DNA from: URNF01 sp045594105
GTDB taxonomy: Bacteria; Bacillota; Clostridia; Oscillospirales; Acutalibacteraceae
Length of the DNA stretch: 23,000 bases
Reading direction: 5' to 3'
Assembly: GCA_045594105.1 (NCBI GenBank)
Contig: JAZNXY010000021.1
Span: 1-23,000, forward strand
The notes below the pieces were generated by a model, which had not been told where the DNA came from, made no database searches, and saw nothing but the letters and a program-made list of their open reading frames with translations. The first letter of the stretch is position 1. Each line of letters starts with the position of its first letter. Shown piece after piece: positions 1 to 7,758 of the stretch. A program made the translations under genes and the position numbers.

Positions 1-55
1 GAGCACCTGACTCTTAATCAGGGTGTCCCGGGTTCGAGCCCCTGATGGTGCACCA
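1..55 (+). tRNA. tRNA-Lys (anticodon CTT), 5' end cut by window edge
   Basis: The visible part starts at the 3' side of the D stem. It contains the anticodon stem CCTGA/TCAGG (6-10/18-22) around the loop CTCTTAA, giving anticodon CTT, which reads AAG (lysine). The T loop TTCGAGC and a 3' acceptor strand ATGGTGC with discriminator A and encoded CCA (53-55) follow. The acceptor 5' strand and most of the D arm lie outside the window. Confidence 0.93.
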
Positions 56-59
56 TTTC

Positions 60-135
60 GGCCCGTTGGTCAAGTGGCCTAAGACTCCGGCCTCTCACGC
101 CGGCAACACGAGTTCGAATCTCGTACGGGTCACCA
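60..135 (+). tRNA. tRNA-Glu (anticodon CTC)
   Basis: The acceptor GGCCCGT (60-66) pairs with ACGGGTC (125-131). The anticodon stem CCGGC/GCCGG encloses CTCTCAC, giving anticodon CTC, which reads GAG. The T loop is TTCGAAT. CCA is encoded at 133-135. It lies 4 nt downstream of tRNA-Lys, so the two are probably cut from one transcript whose promoter is outside the window. Confidence 0.95.
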
Positions 136-140
136 AAAAA

Positions 141-175
141 ATAACCCTCACCTTCGGTGGGGGTTATTTTTTTTT
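141..175. terminator. two-way intrinsic terminator between the tRNA array and the DUF2079 gene
   Basis: An inverted repeat (141-152 with 156-167, 3-nt loop) is followed by a run of T to 175. On the opposite strand it is followed by the complement of the A run at 135-140. It can therefore end both the rightward tRNA transcript and the leftward membrane-protein transcript, whose stop codon is at 181. Confidence 0.88.
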
Positions 176-180
176 GATTT

Positions 181-1965
181 TCAATCTTCGTTTAAGCCCT
201 TTTCTTTGTATACCGCCACCAAATCATTGTGATGAGCGATGCATTCGTAATCATCGGATCGAGCGGCATAATGAGCATCTTTTTCTGCACTGTCCGCTTC
301 ATAACCGGGACGTAGGTCTATAACGATGTATTCCGCTTCTTTTCCTGTGGAAAGGTCATACACTGTTTTACGCTGCGATACGGCAGGTAAATAAAAACCG
401 TGTGCCGCTACCGAGGATTCTTCGGGAATGGCGGCAAGTGTTTCACTGATAATTTTATTGTTTTCAATATTTTTCAAATACGAAGTTATGGTGTTGCGGA
501 ATTGCGACAGATGTGCTATCGAAAGCAGTACGGCACAGGCAACTGCGAACGGTAATATAAACTGACGTGTTTTAGCCGAAAGGGTTTTCACATTGGTGAC
601 CGTCAGGTACATAATGAGTGCGATGCTGCCAAACACATATTGGAAGTGAATGGAATACTGATATTCCCAGTTGGGCATCACGTTTACTACCAGCATGGGT
701 ACGAGCAACAAAAGAGAGGATATTTTCTTGGTGAAAAAGGGTAGGCAGGCAACGGGCAACAGCATCAACAGTAAAAACCGTACCTTTTCCATGGTGAATA
801 CCTGTTCGAACAGAAAGGCGGGATTAAAGAATACGGTTTCCAGTACATCTACCATACTGTTGCTGCCTTCGGGCAGGTATGCACTGAAACGGGAGGCGGT
901 CATCACGCCGTCGCCGACAGCGGCGAGTAAAGCGGTCACAGCAAAAAAATAGATTACCGAAACCAATAGTAAGGGCAGACCGTTTTTGACATCCTTGCGG
1001 GAGCATACTGCGTATAAAGCAAAGCACGCAACATAAATAGCGGCATCCTCTTTCACAAGAAAGGTAAGTACGGCAAACAGCCAGATGCCCCATGCCTTTT
1101 TCTTCTCGTAGAAGTAAAACAGCCACAGTAAAAGCGGCGTTAAGAACAGATTTTCGTGGATGTCGTAAAACTGACCGCCTGTCAGTGCGGGGAAGAAACA
1201 GTAACACAGACAGATACAAAGGGTGCTGTTTTTGGAAAGTGCGGTGTGCTTGCACAACAGATACAGAGGGATAACACCGCTTGCTAAAATAACCGCCTGC
1301 ATGATTTGCAGGTACACGGGTGACGGAAAGATGAAATACCCGGGCAATAACAGATACCAGATGGGCGAGACGTGTACTGCGAAATGTGACAGCAAACCGT
1401 CCCTTTCACAGGTGGTAAACGGAATTCCTGTTTCCTTCATATAGTAGAACATCTGTGAAAAGATGCCCATATCGAAGGTGGGGCTGACAAACCCTTTATA
1501 ACGGCAAACGGTGACAAGGGCACTGTATGCAGTGAAAACGGCGGCGGCACAACCGATGAGAATCAGAATGGTTTTATCGGTTAAAGTGACTTGTGAGAGG
1601 TCTAATCTCCCTTTTCGTAACGCATATAAGCAAATCAGCAGCATCACGAAAACCAGACACAGAGAAAACCAAAAATTATGCTCAAAAAATGCCAGCAGAC
1701 ACAGATACGCAAACGAAGCAGATACCATTACGGAGGTTTCAAAGGGCTCGGTTTTGTGCTTGACGATAACACCTACAGCGGTCATAACACCGATGACCAA
1801 CAACAGCGTTATGAGGAACCGCGCAGGTGATATGGCGGATAAAAACTCTTTCAAGGCAAATCCATAAGGGTTGACAGCGGTTTCAATAAATGCCGCCATA
1901 CACCAACCGGTGAAAAAGCGGGGAAATAATCGCTCTAAGGTTAGCTGCTTTGTAATTGCTTTCAT
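181..1965 (-). CDS. DUF2079 family polytopic membrane protein
   Basis: A protein of about 594 residues, almost wholly hydrophobic, with roughly a dozen membrane segments and a soluble C-terminal tail of about 90 residues. Motifs I associate with DUF2079 are present: FDMGIFSQ, HFAVHVSPIWYLLLP, YDIHENLF and LVKEDAAIYV. The family resembles glycosyltransferase-C-like integral membrane proteins and has no established reaction, so I assign none. I prefer the ATG at 1965 (MKAITKQ) because AAAGGAG lies 5 nt upstream; a GTG six bases earlier overlaps that ribosome binding site. The gene stands alone, divergent from yunB, and ends at the two-way terminator. I found no convincing promoter. Confidence 0.85.
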   Translation of the reverse strand: MKAITKQLTLERLFPRFFTGWCMAAFIETAVNPYGFALKEFLSAISPARFLITLLLVIGVMTAVGVIVKHKTEPFETSVMVSASFAYLCLLAFFEHNFWFSLCLVFVMLLICLYALRKGRLDLSQVTLTDKTILILIGCAAAVFTAYSALVTVCRYKGFVSPTFDMGIFSQMFYYMKETGIPFTTCERDGLLSHFAVHVSPIWYLLLPGYFIFPSPVYLQIMQAVILASGVIPLYLLCKHTALSKNSTLCICLCYCFFPALTGGQFYDIHENLFLTPLLLWLFYFYEKKKAWGIWLFAVLTFLVKEDAAIYVACFALYAVCSRKDVKNGLPLLLVSVIYFFAVTALLAAVGDGVMTASRFSAYLPEGSNSMVDVLETVFFNPAFLFEQVFTMEKVRFLLLMLLPVACLPFFTKKISSLLLLVPMLVVNVMPNWEYQYSIHFQYVFGSIALIMYLTVTNVKTLSAKTRQFILPFAVACAVLLSIAHLSQFRNTITSYLKNIENNKIISETLAAIPEESSVAAHGFYLPAVSQRKTVYDLSTGKEAEYIVIDLRPGYEADSAEKDAHYAARSDDYECIAHHNDLVAVYKEKGLNED

Positions 1966-1977
1966 AAGCACTCCTTT

Positions 1978-2000
1978 CCGAACAGGGATAAGCTGTTCGG
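1978..2000. repeat. 8-bp perfect inverted repeat in the DUF2079/yunB divergent spacer
   Basis: CCGAACAG (1978-1985) and CTGTTCGG (1993-2000) are perfect inverted copies separated by 7 nt. The repeat sits directly upstream of the DUF2079 ribosome binding site and about 30 nt upstream of the yunB start. It could be an operator or a hairpin in the membrane-protein leader. There is no U tract, so it is not an intrinsic terminator. Confidence 0.55.
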
Positions 2001-2029
2001 CGTAATGTATTAAAAAGGGGGGGATATCG

Positions 2030-2722
2030 TTGAAACGCAGGTTGCTTCGTAAAAGGATATCCCGTCATCGCTTGAAGATTTTTTTGGTGACAATAGTGGG
2101 CATTGCTTTGTTGCTATGCCTGGATATGCGGGTGCTGCCGCTTGTGCGTCAGTATACCGAAAGTCAAGCAAAATGGTTTGTTACCAGGGCGATAAACGAA
2201 GCAGTCACCGCTTCGTTTGCGGAGGAAAAACCAACGTACTATGACCTCGTTACTTTGACAACCGCTGCCGATAACAGCGTAACCTCACTTGCGGCAGATA
2301 CGGGAGCGGTGAACCTGTTAAAATCACGGGTTTCGCTTGCTATACTTGACCGTATCGGTGCAAAGGAACGTATAACGGTATCCATACCGCTGGGCACCTT
2401 GCTCGGTAGCCATTATTTCACAGGCAGAGGACCGTTTATCCGTATACCCATAGGGGTGAGCGGCAATGTATTGACCGATATAAAAAGTGAGTTTATCTCT
2501 GCGGGTATTAACCAAACAAGACACCGTCTTGTTTTGGAGGTAAAAACACAGCTGTTTGCGGCGGTGCCCACCGCTCACACTTCGGTTTCGGTGGAAAGTA
2601 CTTTTATTATAACAGAAAGCATCCTGTTAGGCAAGATACCGGATGCATATACTGTAGTAGAAAATATTGATGAGGAAACGGTGGGGGAAATTTTCGATTA
2701 CGGTGCACAACTTGAAAAATAA
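2030..2722 (+). CDS. yunB: sporulation protein YunB
   Basis: A 230-residue protein with a basic N terminus, one membrane segment (about residues 16-34) and an extracytoplasmic domain. It has the YunB layout: a segment on spontaneous repeats of beta-rich sequence with IRIPIGVSGNVLTDIKSEF and the conserved GINQTRHRLVLEV stretch. In B. subtilis yunB is a sigma-E gene needed for normal spore formation; its biochemical role is unknown. The start is TTG, preceded by a G-rich stretch (about 2017-2023) that can serve as ribosome binding site. I found no sigma-E promoter that I trust. ligA follows in the same direction after 62 nt, with its own promoter. Confidence 0.85.
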   Translation: MKRRLLRKRISRHRLKIFLVTIVGIALLLCLDMRVLPLVRQYTESQAKWFVTRAINEAVTASFAEEKPTYYDLVTLTTAADNSVTSLAADTGAVNLLKSRVSLAILDRIGAKERITVSIPLGTLLGSHYFTGRGPFIRIPIGVSGNVLTDIKSEFISAGINQTRHRLVLEVKTQLFAAVPTAHTSVSVESTFIITESILLGKIPDAYTVVENIDEETVGEIFDYGAQLEK

Positions 2723-2745
2723 CAGTAGCAAAATCAAAAAATAAA

Positions 2746-2754
2746 TGTTATACT
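2746..2754 (+). promoter_or_regulatory. extended -10 promoter for ligA
   Basis: TGTTATACT contains TATACT (2749-2754) preceded by TGn, a classic extended -10 element. No good -35 hexamer lies 16-18 nt upstream, which extended -10 promoters tolerate. The same 13 bases, TGTTATACTAATG, occur before yqhY at 10505. The ligA start is 30 nt downstream. Confidence 0.65.
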
Positions 2755-2784
2755 AATGGAAAATAGTTTTTCGGGAGAATGACA

Positions 2785-4767
2785 ATGGATTTTGAAGCTG
2801 CGGCAAAACGAGTAAAGGAACTGCGTGAGATCATTGAATACCACAGCAAGCGGTATTACGATCAGGATGCGCCGGAAATTGAAGATGATGAATTTGATGC
2901 GCTGACACGGGAATTGAAAGCCCTGGAAGAGCTGTATCCTTCTTTGATAACTCCCGATTCCTATACGCAGAAGGTACACGGCGAAATCTCCAATTTGTTT
3001 ACATCGGTAACCCATGCGGTGCCGTTGGCGAGCTTGCAGGATGTTTTCTCGCTGGATGAGGTGCGGGATTTTGATCGCCGTGTCAGAGAAACGATAGCAC
3101 ATCCACGGTATGTGGTGGAACCGAAAATAGACGGCCTTTCCATAGCACTTGAATACGAAAACGGTAGGTTTGTACGTGGCGCGACTCGTGGCGACGGCTT
3201 TGTGGGTGAGGATGTTTCCGCAAATCTGCGTGGTATCGCCTCGATTCCGTGGACGTTACCGGTAGCCATTCCCCGCCTGATTGTGCGTGGCGAGGTGTAT
3301 ATGCCTCGTAAGACCTTCGCTGCTTTGGTGGAACGGCAACAGCAGGAAGGGGAGAAAACTTTCAAAAATCCCCGTAATGCCGCAGCGGGCTCTTTGCGCC
3401 AAAAAGACCCTGCGGTGACTAAAGAACGTGGGCTTGACCTGTTTGTGTTTAACTTACAGCTGATAGAAGGGGAAACCCTGTTGTCACACGATGCGGCACT
3501 TGCTCGCTTGAAAGAACTCGGTTTTCCGATGGTGCCTTTCTACACGGTGACAGACGATATTGAAGTGGCTATTAAAGAGATTGAACGTATCGGCGAGGTG
3601 CGACAAACGCTGGCGTTTGATATTGACGGTGCCGTGCTGAAGGTTGCGGATTTTTCCGAACGTGAGGAGCTCGGTGAAACCTCGAAGTTTCCGAAATGGG
3701 CGGTGGCATTCAAATATCCGCCCGAAGAAAAGGAAACCACGTTGCTGGACGTTGTTGTGGCAGTTGGCAGAACGGGTGTGCTGACACCTACAGGCGTTTT
3801 TGAACCTGTGACCCTTGCGGGTACAACGGTCAGTCGTGCCACCTTGCATAATGAAGATTTTATCAAAGAGAAAAACCTTGCCGTAGGTGACCGTGTCGTG
3901 TTGCGTAAAGCAGGCGATATTATCCCAGAGGTGGTACGGGTGGTGTATCATCAACCCGATACACCTGTCTTTGCAATGCCACGTGTTTGTCCTTCTTGCG
4001 GGTCTGCGGTGTATCGTGAAGAAGGGGAAGCGGCGCTACGCTGTGAAAATCCTGCTTGTCCGGCGCAAGTGTTGCGGCATCTTATCCATTTTTGCTCACG
4101 AGATGCTATGGATATTGAAGGTCTCGGTCCTGCCGTGCTGGAGCAGCTGGTGGACGCAGGACTTATTACGGCGGCATATGACTTGTATACGTTGGATTTT
4201 GCGGCGGTGGCTGCATTGGAGGGTCTTGGTGAAAAATCGGCAGAAAACTTCAAGGTGGCTATTGAAAAATCCAAGGGAAACGACCTATTTCGTGTGATAT
4301 TCGCACTTGGTATCCGTCATGTCGGTCAGAAGGCGGCAAAGCTGCTTGCTAACCATTTCGGCTCTATGGATGCTCTGGTGGCGGCTGATGAAGAAGCTCT
4401 GTGTGCCATTGACGGTTTTGGCGAGATTATGGCCAAAAGTGTAGTGACGTTTTTTGCGTTGCCGCAATCGAGGGCGTTTGTGGAAAAGCTGGCTGCTGCA
4501 GGTGTCAATATGGTTGCGGAGCAGGCGACGGATGCAGATGTTCGCTTCGCAGGTATGACCTTTGTGCTGACGGGCACATTGCCCACCTTAAAACGTGATG
4601 AAGCTGCGGCAATCATTGAAAAGCACGGCGGAAAAACCGCTTCCTCGGTTTCTAAAAAGACAACGGTGGTTTTGGCGGGAGAGGATGCCGGCAGTAAGCT
4701 TACCAAGGCACAAGCACTCGGTATTCGCATTATTGACGAAGCAGAGTTCTTTACAATGCTTGAATAA
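2785..4767 (+). CDS. ligA: NAD-dependent DNA ligase LigA
   Basis: LigA seals 3'-OH/5'-phosphate nicks in duplex DNA using NAD+, in replication and repair. The 660-residue protein has the full family architecture: N-terminal Ia domain (YYDQDAPEIEDDEFD), the adenylation site KIDG with nucleophile Lys114, an OB fold, a Cys4 zinc finger (C402, C405, C420, C425), helix-hairpin-helix repeats (about 430-570) and a C-terminal BRCT domain from about 585. Length is normal for the family. Two ATGs compete. The one at 2785 has GGGAG with a 7-nt spacer and is preferred; the one at 2779 is only 1 nt from it. The gene has its own promoter and ends at a strong hairpin. Confidence 0.97.
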   Translation: MDFEAAAKRVKELREIIEYHSKRYYDQDAPEIEDDEFDALTRELKALEELYPSLITPDSYTQKVHGEISNLFTSVTHAVPLASLQDVFSLDEVRDFDRRVRETIAHPRYVVEPKIDGLSIALEYENGRFVRGATRGDGFVGEDVSANLRGIASIPWTLPVAIPRLIVRGEVYMPRKTFAALVERQQQEGEKTFKNPRNAAAGSLRQKDPAVTKERGLDLFVFNLQLIEGETLLSHDAALARLKELGFPMVPFYTVTDDIEVAIKEIERIGEVRQTLAFDIDGAVLKVADFSEREELGETSKFPKWAVAFKYPPEEKETTLLDVVVAVGRTGVLTPTGVFEPVTLAGTTVSRATLHNEDFIKEKNLAVGDRVVLRKAGDIIPEVVRVVYHQPDTPVFAMPRVCPSCGSAVYREEGEAALRCENPACPAQVLRHLIHFCSRDAMDIEGLGPAVLEQLVDAGLITAAYDLYTLDFAAVAALEGLGEKSAENFKVAIEKSKGNDLFRVIFALGIRHVGQKAAKLLANHFGSMDALVAADEEALCAIDGFGEIMAKSVVTFFALPQSRAFVEKLAAAGVNMVAEQATDADVRFAGMTFVLTGTLPTLKRDEAAAIIEKHGGKTASSVSKKTTVVLAGEDAGSKLTKAQALGIRIIDEAEFFTMLE

Positions 4768-4805
4768 AAAAGAAAGGTTTCGGTGTAATCCGAAACCTTT
4801 CTTTT
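4768..4805. terminator. two-way terminator between ligA and the C39-like peptidase gene
   Basis: A perfect 16-bp stem (4768-4783 with 4790-4805, 6-nt loop) is A-rich on one side and T-rich on the other, so either strand gives a GC-cored hairpin followed by U residues. It begins right after the ligA stop and overlaps the stop codon of the convergent peptidase gene. Confidence 0.92.
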
Positions 4806-5640
4806 ATTTTAGAATAACCAAAGATTGATTTTCAAACTTTGCGTGACGGTCCTTTGCGATGCTTTTTGCGTACCGCAATTGTTTGCCGCTGTAGGGGTCG
4901 TTGAAGTAATAATGCGTTTTGTCATAGCCGACCAACACCATGCAATGCTCGTTGGTACGCCACTGTAACTTTTCGCCGTTTTTCTCGTCGTACCAGACGT
5001 TGCCGAGCCCCACCTGCTCCATATAGATAGATACCCAGACAAGCACGGGAATGTCGTTTTGGATATAGTCTGCACAAAGCTGATCCATGGTCAGTCCCGT
5101 GGTGTTTTTAATGCGGCCGGCATTACCGAAATAGGAGATAAGAGCTCGTTCCATAACAGGAGCAAAACAGCCCAGGGAATATTCGCTTCTGGGGTCGCCT
5201 ACGAACTTGTCATACGGACTCGGTCCGTAAAGCTTACCGTCTTTGTTGTAAAAATTGCCTTTTTCAAGGTGATTGTTAATGAAATCCTCCGTCGAAACCG
5301 TCTCACCGCAGTACCGCAACGCCATTACGGCAGAAACGGTTTCGCAGCCGGTTGGATAGGCGGGAAATTGTTTGATAAGCGGTACATTTTTGATGATATG
5401 TGAAGCGGTACCGGTCGGTGTGACGGTGGTGGCCTGCGTGGTTGTCGGGCGTGTAGTAGTGGTGGCAGCAGTGGTTGCCTGCGTAGTTGTGGTAACGGTG
5501 GTTGTGGTGGTTGGTGCCGTTGTTTTCGTGGTGGGGGTACCCGGAACACCTGTATGCATTGAAAAAAGGCAGCTGCCGATAACGACGATACCCAATAGGA
5601 TACAAAACAGTGCCAGCAAAAACGGTGCTGTTTTTTTCAT
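4804..5640 (-). CDS. secreted C39-like cysteine peptidase with Thr-rich linker
   Basis: The 278-residue product has an N-terminal hydrophobic export segment (about 6-24), a low-complexity threonine-rich linker (about 35-78) and a C39_2/papain-like domain. The candidate oxyanion Gln91, catalytic Cys99 (YPTGCET), His232 (NEHCMVLVGYD) and Asp248 (YYFNDPYSG) are all present, so the enzyme looks active. IGSC at 21-24 is an imperfect lipobox, so lipidation is possible but unproven. Substrate is unknown; such proteins commonly act at the cell surface. The start ATG has an excellent GGAGGTGA site 6 nt upstream, and a sigma-A promoter lies further upstream. The gene faces ligA and is divergent from spoIIIAA. 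Confidence 0.85.
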   Translation of the reverse strand: MKKTAPFLLALFCILLGIVVIGSCLFSMHTGVPGTPTTKTTAPTTTTTVTTTTQATTAATTTTRPTTTQATTVTPTGTASHIIKNVPLIKQFPAYPTGCETVSAVMALRYCGETVSTEDFINNHLEKGNFYNKDGKLYGPSPYDKFVGDPRSEYSLGCFAPVMERALISYFGNAGRIKNTTGLTMDQLCADYIQNDIPVLVWVSIYMEQVGLGNVWYDEKNGEKLQWRTNEHCMVLVGYDKTHYYFNDPYSGKQLRYAKSIAKDRHAKFENQSLVILK

Positions 5641-5669
5641 GCCGCCTCACCTCCGTTCTCAGATGCTTT

Positions 5670-5698
5670 ATTTTACCCGAAAATGCGTTTTGTGTCAA
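5670..5698 (-). promoter_or_regulatory. sigma-A promoter of the C39-like peptidase gene
   Basis: Read on the minus strand, TTGACA (5698-5693) is followed after exactly 17 nt by TAAAAT (5675-5670). This is a perfect -35, optimal spacing and a 5/6 -10, about 30 nt before the start codon. The match suggests vegetative expression, unlike the divergent sporulation operon. Confidence 0.85.
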
Positions 5699-5728
5699 TG
5701 TATATTGTTCTAAACACGCCTTTTTGGA

Positions 5729-5736
5729 CATACAGT
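5729..5736 (+). promoter_or_regulatory. possible sigma-E -10 element of the spoIIIA operon
   Basis: CATACAGT matches the sigma-E -10 consensus (CATACA-T) known from Bacillus, and spoIIIA is a sigma-E operon there. No good -35 lies at the usual distance of about 14 nt; an ATATT occurs 22 nt upstream. The element is only 23 nt before the spoIIIAA start, leaving a short leader. Tentative. Confidence 0.3.
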
Positions 5737-5758
5737 AGGATAAAGGAGGCGGACAGGC

Positions 5759-6745
5759 GTGGGAGATTTTTTGGCGGCTGTAGAGCTTTTGCCTGAAGGA
5801 TTGGCACGGAGTTTGCGACGGGTTTCTGTGGACTCAATGCGAAGAATACAGGAAATTCGTCTGCGCTGCGGCGGTGTGCTGACCCTTTCGTTAGGCGTGG
5901 AAGAAAAGATGGTAGATACAGCAGGAGGGCTGTCAGATATTGTAGGTCCTTTGACGATATATTGTACAGCAGCAGATGTTGAAAAAACCTTCTTGAAAGC
6001 TTGTGATTATTCGGTACATAGTCATATGGAGGAGCTGTGTGAGGGGTTTGTGACCGCTAAGGGCGGTATTCGTGTCGGTGTGGCCGGAACCGTCGTTTCG
6101 GAAAATGGTCGTGTGTCGGCTGTACGGAATATTTCTTCTTTATGTATTCGAGTGGCAGGGCGGCACGATGGATGTGCAGCACCTTTACGGGAAATGTTTG
6201 TAAAGCGTATACCGTCTGTTTTGATTGCGGGCACGCCGTCTTCTGGTAAAACCAGTATGCTGCGGGACGTGGCACGACTGCTATCGTCACCGCCGCTTCG
6301 ATATAGGGTGTCTGTGATAGATGAACGAGGAGAGCTTGCGGGTTTGGGTGGACTTGAAAATGCGGATGTGCTGACGGCGGTGTCCAAGCCGGTGGGTATT
6401 CTGCAGGCGGTACGTACATTGGCACCCGATGTCGTTTTGGTGGACGAGTTAGGGACATTGGCGGAGGTGGAGTCGATGACCGAAAACCTGCACGCAGGCG
6501 TTCCGGCGATTGCTACAGTGCATTGCCGTGACTTGGCAGAGGCGGTGCGTCGTCCTGCGGTACATTTGGCTTTGCAACGTGGTATCTTTGAAAAAATCGT
6601 ATTCTTAAGCGGCAGAGAAGCGGCAGGGCGGATACGGAGTATCGTAGAGGTGTCGGAGATTGAAATGGTTGGGATTCTTGGTTTTGACGGTTGCGGGAAC
6701 GATGTTTGGTGTGACCGTACAAAGACAAAAACGACAGCGGGTTGA
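5759..6745 (+). CDS. spoIIIAA: stage III sporulation protein AA, ATPase
   Basis: SpoIIIAA is the AAA+/secretion-ATPase-like motor of the SpoIIIA-SpoIIQ channel in the mother cell, required for forespore sigma-G activity. The 328-residue protein has Walker A GTPSSGKTS (158-166, Lys164) and Walker B DVVLVDE (224-230), then NLHAGVPAIATVHC, typical of secretion ATPases. The start is GTG with AAGGAGG 9 nt upstream. It is about 20 residues longer than the B. subtilis protein as I recall it. The extra C-terminal part overlaps the start of spoIIIAB by 86 nt, which is unusual for this operon. Confidence 0.95.
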   Translation: MGDFLAAVELLPEGLARSLRRVSVDSMRRIQEIRLRCGGVLTLSLGVEEKMVDTAGGLSDIVGPLTIYCTAADVEKTFLKACDYSVHSHMEELCEGFVTAKGGIRVGVAGTVVSENGRVSAVRNISSLCIRVAGRHDGCAAPLREMFVKRIPSVLIAGTPSSGKTSMLRDVARLLSSPPLRYRVSVIDERGELAGLGGLENADVLTAVSKPVGILQAVRTLAPDVVLVDELGTLAEVESMTENLHAGVPAIATVHCRDLAEAVRRPAVHLALQRGIFEKIVFLSGREAAGRIRSIVEVSEIEMVGILGFDGCGNDVWCDRTKTKTTAG

Positions 6746-7157
6746 CGTACTGGCCGCAATCGAAACAGTATTGCTTGATTTAGAAAAGCGCATGCGGTTT
6801 TCGGCGGTGCCGATACGGGATTGGTTAGCAGAGGTGGCGTATATGCCGCAGTTTTCGCAATTGTCTTTTTTGAAGGATACGTTCTCACTTTTATCTAATA
6901 TGGATTTGGAAACGGCATGGCAACAGGCATTGACAAACTCTTTAGGACTGGCAGCCGAAGATATTGCTGCGTTGCGATTTTTTGGAACACATCTTGGTAA
7001 AAGCGATACAAGCACGCAGCTGCAAAGCATACGTGAAACCCTTCAAAGGATATCCGTCAATAAAGCTGCTGCCGCCGAAAAAGCGGAAAAAGCTGCGAAA
7101 GTGTGTGTGGGACTTGGTACGTGCACAGGTATGGCGGTGGCTTTGCTGTTGATATAG
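6660..7157 (+). CDS. spoIIIAB: stage III sporulation protein AB
   Basis: SpoIIIAB resembles the GspF-type inner-membrane platform protein of type II secretion and is thought to anchor the SpoIIIAA ATPase. The 165-residue protein has an N-terminal membrane segment (about 3-18), a helical cytoplasmic region with the family's charged LLDLEKRMRFSAVPIRDWL stretch, and a C-terminal membrane segment (about 148-165). The TTG start is chosen because it keeps the family N terminus. The next in-frame start, ATG at 6702, would remove most of the first membrane helix. GGAG lies only 1 nt before the TTG, so initiation may depend on coupling to spoIIIAA. Confidence 0.9.
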   Translation: MKWLGFLVLTVAGTMFGVTVQRQKRQRVDVLAAIETVLLDLEKRMRFSAVPIRDWLAEVAYMPQFSQLSFLKDTFSLLSNMDLETAWQQALTNSLGLAAEDIAALRFFGTHLGKSDTSTQLQSIRETLQRISVNKAAAAEKAEKAAKVCVGLGTCTGMAVALLLI

Positions 7158-7169
7158 TGGGTGTGGAAA

Positions 7170-7364
7170 ATGGATATTGATCTGATATTTAAAATTGCCG
7201 CTATCGGTATTATCGTGGCGGTATTAAATCAATTGCTGGTGCGTTCCGGAAGAGAAGAACAGGCGATGCTGACGACCTTGGCAGGTCTTATTGTCGTGTT
7301 ATCCATTATTGTGGTGGAAATCAGCGATTTGTTTGATACGGTTAAATCCGTTTTTGGTCTGTGA
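7170..7364 (+). CDS. spoIIIAC: stage III sporulation protein AC
   Basis: A 64-residue protein with two membrane helices (about 5-22 and 33-51), matching the short SpoIIIAC family (about 68 residues). It is a membrane subunit of the SpoIIIA channel complex. I use the ATG at 7170 because the protein then begins MDIDLIFKIA, like the B. subtilis protein. A GTG at 7161 would add three residues and cannot be excluded. It begins 12 nt after spoIIIAB stops and is followed by spoIIIAD after 1 nt. Confidence 0.9.
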   Translation: MDIDLIFKIAAIGIIVAVLNQLLVRSGREEQAMLTTLAGLIVVLSIIVVEISDLFDTVKSVFGL

Positions 7365-7365
7365 T

Positions 7366-7755
7366 ATGGAACTGACAGCAATGTTGGCGGTACTTTTGGC
7401 GGCGGTATTTTTATCCGTGTTGCTGAAACGTTATCGACCCGAATTGGCACTCGGGGTCGCCTTGCTTGCCGGGGTAGTGGTGTTGAGCAGCTTGCTCGGT
7501 ACATTTGTCCCGCTGCTACGTCGTATACAGGCACTGGCAACAGGAGCGGCAGTACCTTCTGTATATATAGGGTCGTTGCTGAAGGGGCTTGGGATCTGTC
7601 TGCTGACACAATTGGCGGCGGATACCTGCCGTGACGCAGGGGAAACGGCTTTGGCAAATAAAGCAGAGCTGGTTGGGAAGGTGCTGCTGCTGACAATCGC
7701 ATTGCCTTTGTTCGAAGAGATTGTTACGTTGGTTTTGTCCTTGCTACAGGGGTAA
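7366..7755 (+). CDS. spoIIIAD: stage III sporulation protein AD
   Basis: A 129-residue protein with several membrane segments, close to the usual SpoIIIAD length of about 133. The motif GSLLKGLGICLLTQLAADTCRDAGE, broken by charged residues, is characteristic of the family. It is a membrane component of the SpoIIIA complex, paralogous to SpoIIIAC in its second half. The open frame extends 75 nt further upstream, but the ATG at 7366, one base after the spoIIIAC stop, gives the family N terminus (MELTAMLAVLL). Confidence 0.92.
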   Translation: MELTAMLAVLLAAVFLSVLLKRYRPELALGVALLAGVVVLSSLLGTFVPLLRRIQALATGAAVPSVYIGSLLKGLGICLLTQLAADTCRDAGETALANKAELVGKVLLLTIALPLFEEIVTLVLSLLQG

Positions 7756-7758
7756 AAG

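Noticed and set aside
1..1971. Genomic island at the tRNA-Glu 3' end
   Set aside because: No integrase, no repeat of the tRNA 3' end further on, and only one membrane-protein gene before core sporulation genes.
2701..2754. TTGAAA at 2712 as the -35 of the ligA promoter (and TTGATA at 10471 for yqhY)
   Set aside because: Each lies 31 nt from its -10, far beyond the 16-18 nt that sigma-A uses, and each overlaps the end of the preceding coding region.
5372..5713. Valine-rich plus-strand open frame opposite the C39-like peptidase
   Set aside because: It is the complement of the Thr-codon linker; it has no ribosome binding site or family and lies over a confident gene.
6022..6888. Long minus-strand open frame (288 codons) opposite spoIIIAA
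   Set aside because: The plus strand has a clear ATPase with Walker motifs; the opposite frame is Ser/Thr/Pro-rich, low in family features and typical of a shadow frame.
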